This document shows, one piece after another, positions 62,368 to 64,000 of a DNA stretch of 64,000 nt; position 1 is the stretch's first letter, and the number at the start of each line of letters is the position of its first letter. The translations under genes and the position numbers were made by a program. Below the pieces are notes generated by a model. It was not told where the DNA came from and did no database searches. It was given only the letters and a program-made list of their open reading frames with translations. The DNA is taken from NCBI RefSeq assembly GCF_900105245.1, contig NZ_FNSZ01000001.1:7004001-7068000 (forward strand), given 5' to 3'. Origin of the DNA: Streptomyces sp. 1222.5 (GTDB taxonomy: Bacteria > Actinomycetota > Actinomycetes > Streptomycetales > Streptomycetaceae).

Positions 62368-63452
62368 GCGTCCTCCAACTGCTCTTCGCCGCGCTGCTGG
62401 TACTCGCCAACGGGTTCTTCGTCGGCGCCGAGTTCGCGCTGGTCTCCGTGCGCCGCAGCCAGATCGAACCGCTCGGCACCGTCCGGGCCCGCCAGGTGCT
62501 GGTCGGCCTGGAGCGGCTGCCGCAGATGATGGCCGCCGCGCAGTTCGGCATCACCGTCTGCTCCCTGACGCTCGGCGCGGTCGCCGAGCCGACGGTGGCC
62601 CACCTGCTGGAACCGGTGTTCGAGGCGATCCGTCTGCCGGACGGTGTGGTGCACCCCCTCGGCTACGTCATCGCCCTGGCCGTCGTGGTCTTCTTCCACC
62701 TGGTCATCGGCGAGATGGTGCCGAAGAACCTCGCGATGGCGGCCCCCGAGAAGGCGGCACTCTGGCTCGGCCCCGGCCTGGTCTACTTCGCCCGCCTCTG
62801 CAAGCCGATCACCGTGTCCCTCGGCGCCTGCGCCCAGGGCATCCTGCGTCTCTTCCGCGTCGAGCCCAAGGACGAGGTGGAGGCTGTCGTCACCACCGAA
62901 CAGCTGAACCGCCTGCTGGAGGACTCCGGTCAGGCGGGCCTCCTCGATCCCGAGGAGCAGGAGCGGCTGGAGGACGCCCTGGAGCTGGGTTCCCGCCCGG
63001 TGACGGACGTCCTGCTGCGCCGGGAGTCCCTGGTCACGGTGGCCCCCTCGGTCACCCCGGGCGAGATCGTGGAGCTGACCGGCCGTACGGGCTACTCACG
63101 CTTCCCGGTCGCGGCGGGGGAGAAGGGGCCCTTCATGGGATACGTCCACGTCAAGGACGTCCTCGACCTGGAGGACTCCGAACGCGCCGTACCCCAGCAC
63201 GTCTGGCGCCCCATGACCACCCTGCGCGCCGAGCTGCCGCTGGACGACGCGCTCACGGTGATGCGCCGGGCGGCCACCCACCTGGCCCAGGTGGCCGACC
63301 CCACCGGCCGGGTCCTCGGTCTGGTCGCCCTGGAGGACGTACTGGAGCTGCTGGTCGGCGAGGTACGGGACCCGGCCCACCGTGAGCTGCCCGACATCAG
63401 GCTGACCGAGCCCAGGGGAAGCGGGGAGCCGGAGGGAGCGCTCGCCGGCTAG
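62364..63452 (+). CDS. CNNM/CBS-domain membrane protein, second copy
   Basis: 362 residues. Same CNNM (LLFAALLVLANGFFVGAEFALVSV, VIGEMVPKNLAMAAPE) and CBS pair as the upstream gene, but it ends after the CBS region and lacks the CorC_HlyC domain. ATG 62364 overlaps the first copy's stop. Followed by a strong terminator and the convergent AAA ATPase. Confidence 0.9.
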   Translation: MSVLQLLFAALLVLANGFFVGAEFALVSVRRSQIEPLGTVRARQVLVGLERLPQMMAAAQFGITVCSLTLGAVAEPTVAHLLEPVFEAIRLPDGVVHPLGYVIALAVVVFFHLVIGEMVPKNLAMAAPEKAALWLGPGLVYFARLCKPITVSLGACAQGILRLFRVEPKDEVEAVVTTEQLNRLLEDSGQAGLLDPEEQERLEDALELGSRPVTDVLLRRESLVTVAPSVTPGEIVELTGRTGYSRFPVAAGEKGPFMGYVHVKDVLDLEDSERAVPQHVWRPMTTLRAELPLDDALTVMRRAATHLAQVADPTGRVLGLVALEDVLELLVGEVRDPAHRELPDIRLTEPRGSGEPEGALAG

Positions 63453-63464
63453 CCCGGGCGGTGT

Positions 63465-63496
63465 CCGGGGCCCGCGCGACCGCGCGCGGGCCCCGG
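63465..63496. terminator. Bidirectional terminator after the CNNM pair
   Basis: Perfect 14-base GC arms (63465-63478 and 63483-63496) around ACCG, between convergent stops. Confidence 0.8.
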
Positions 63497-63525
63497 CACG
63501 GGCGGGGAACCGGGACGCAGTCGGG

Positions 63526-64000
63526 CTACATGGCCGGCGGATCCTGCGGGCCCCGCCCCGACAGCACCTCGCCGTACGCCTGCATCAGGTCCGGCAGCCG
63601 CAGTGTCGCCAGGTCGTCCCGGGACAGTGAGCCGACGCAGGTCGACAGCCGCAGATCCCGGTACGCACAGCTCTTCTCGTACAGGGTCCGCAGGAACCGC
63701 CCGTTGCCCAGCTCGTCGATCCACCCCTGATCGACCACGTGCCCGGCGATCGACCGCAGCTCCTCCAGCGCCTCCTCGTCCCACCGGTCACCGTTGTCGG
63801 CCGCCAGCACCTTGCCGATGTCGGTGAGCTCCAGCGGCCGGTAGGAGGGGAAGTCCACCCGGGTCGTGAAGCGGGAGGACAGCCCCGGGTTCGCCGCCAG
63901 CAGCCGGTCCATGCCCTCCGGATACCCGGCCAGGATCACCACCAGATGGTCGCGGTTGTCCTCGGCCCGCTTCAGCAGCACCTGCAGGGCCTCGTCGCCG
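63526..64000 (-). CDS. CbxX/EccA-type AAA ATPase, C-terminal part
   Basis: The last 158 residues of an AAA protein whose start lies beyond the window. VVILAGYPEGMDRLLAANPGLSSRFTTRVDFPSY is the sensor-1 and arginine-finger region of CbxX/CfqX/EccA proteins, and the C-terminal lid (WDEEALEELRSIAGHVVDQGW...GNGRFLRTLYEKS) follows. Such ATPases serve rubisco activation or type VII secretion; the job here cannot be told from the fragment. No frameshift in the visible part. Confidence 0.88.
   Translation of the reverse strand, partial: GDEALQVLLKRAEDNRDHLVVILAGYPEGMDRLLAANPGLSSRFTTRVDFPSYRPLELTDIGKVLAADNGDRWDEEALEELRSIAGHVVDQGWIDELGNGRFLRTLYEKSCAYRDLRLSTCVGSLSRDDLATLRLPDLMQAYGEVLSGRGPQDPPAM

Overview
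The window reads as chromosomal DNA of a Streptomyces species. The G+C content is very high, GTG starts are frequent, and four-base ATGA/GTGA stop-start overlaps link many genes. Diagnostic actinomycete genes are present: bldD with both c-di-GMP motifs, the IHF-like gene sIHF, a helicase-less PriA, GuaB1 and a conservon. From memory, the order aroB-efp-nusB-bldD-pyr-sIHF-gmk-rpoZ-coaBC-metK-priA-fmt-rsmB-rpe matches the S. coelicolor core arm. No rRNA, tRNA, CRISPR array, transposase or phage gene was seen.

Bases 1-16.4 kb are core. The end of aroB is followed by a P-loop ATPase, an M24 peptidase-like gene whose metal ligands look eroded, efp and nusB. The developmental repressor bldD runs the other way. 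The complete de novo UMP operon follows: pyrR, pyrB, pyrC, a PH-like membrane protein, carA, carB, pyrD and pyrF. A candidate PyrR-binding RNA hairpin contains the pyrR ribosome binding site. sIHF, gmk and rpoZ close this block.

Bases 16.4-31.7 kb carry coaBC, metK, priA, an HTH protein, fmt, rsmB, rpe, a SorC-type regulator, a lipid-anchored guanyl RNase with an overlapping barstar-type inhibitor, guaB1 (probable GMP reductase), and an amino-acid permease with an Lrp/AsnC regulator.

Bases 31.8-55.5 kb are accessory in character. A GntR/UTRA regulator diverges from a binding-protein ABC importer whose last gene is a HAD phosphatase fused to an endonuclease/exonuclease/phosphatase (EEP) domain. 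A conservon (NIT-domain kinase, roadblock, DUF742) follows without its GTPase member. Next come a nitrilase/flavin-monooxygenase pair resembling Pseudomonas DavA/DavB, an LLM-type oxidoreductase, a DUF5995 protein, a decayed GH6 cellulase, an NCS2 pyrimidine permease, an alginate-lyase-family enzyme, a thioesterase, a lipoprotein, a divergent MFS/ROK pair and an NAD-binding epimerase-like gene. A degenerate array of about 77-bp repeats lies between the last two.

Bases 55.8-64 kb return to core. An FMN riboswitch precedes ribE, a PnuC/PnuX-type transporter, ribBA and ribH, then hisE, hisG and a PH-domain protein. Two coupled CNNM/CBS membrane proteins and the C-terminal part of a CbxX-type AAA ATPase follow. 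Hairpins with long perfect arms close most transcription units. Family assignments come from motifs and recalled homologues; no database search was possible.
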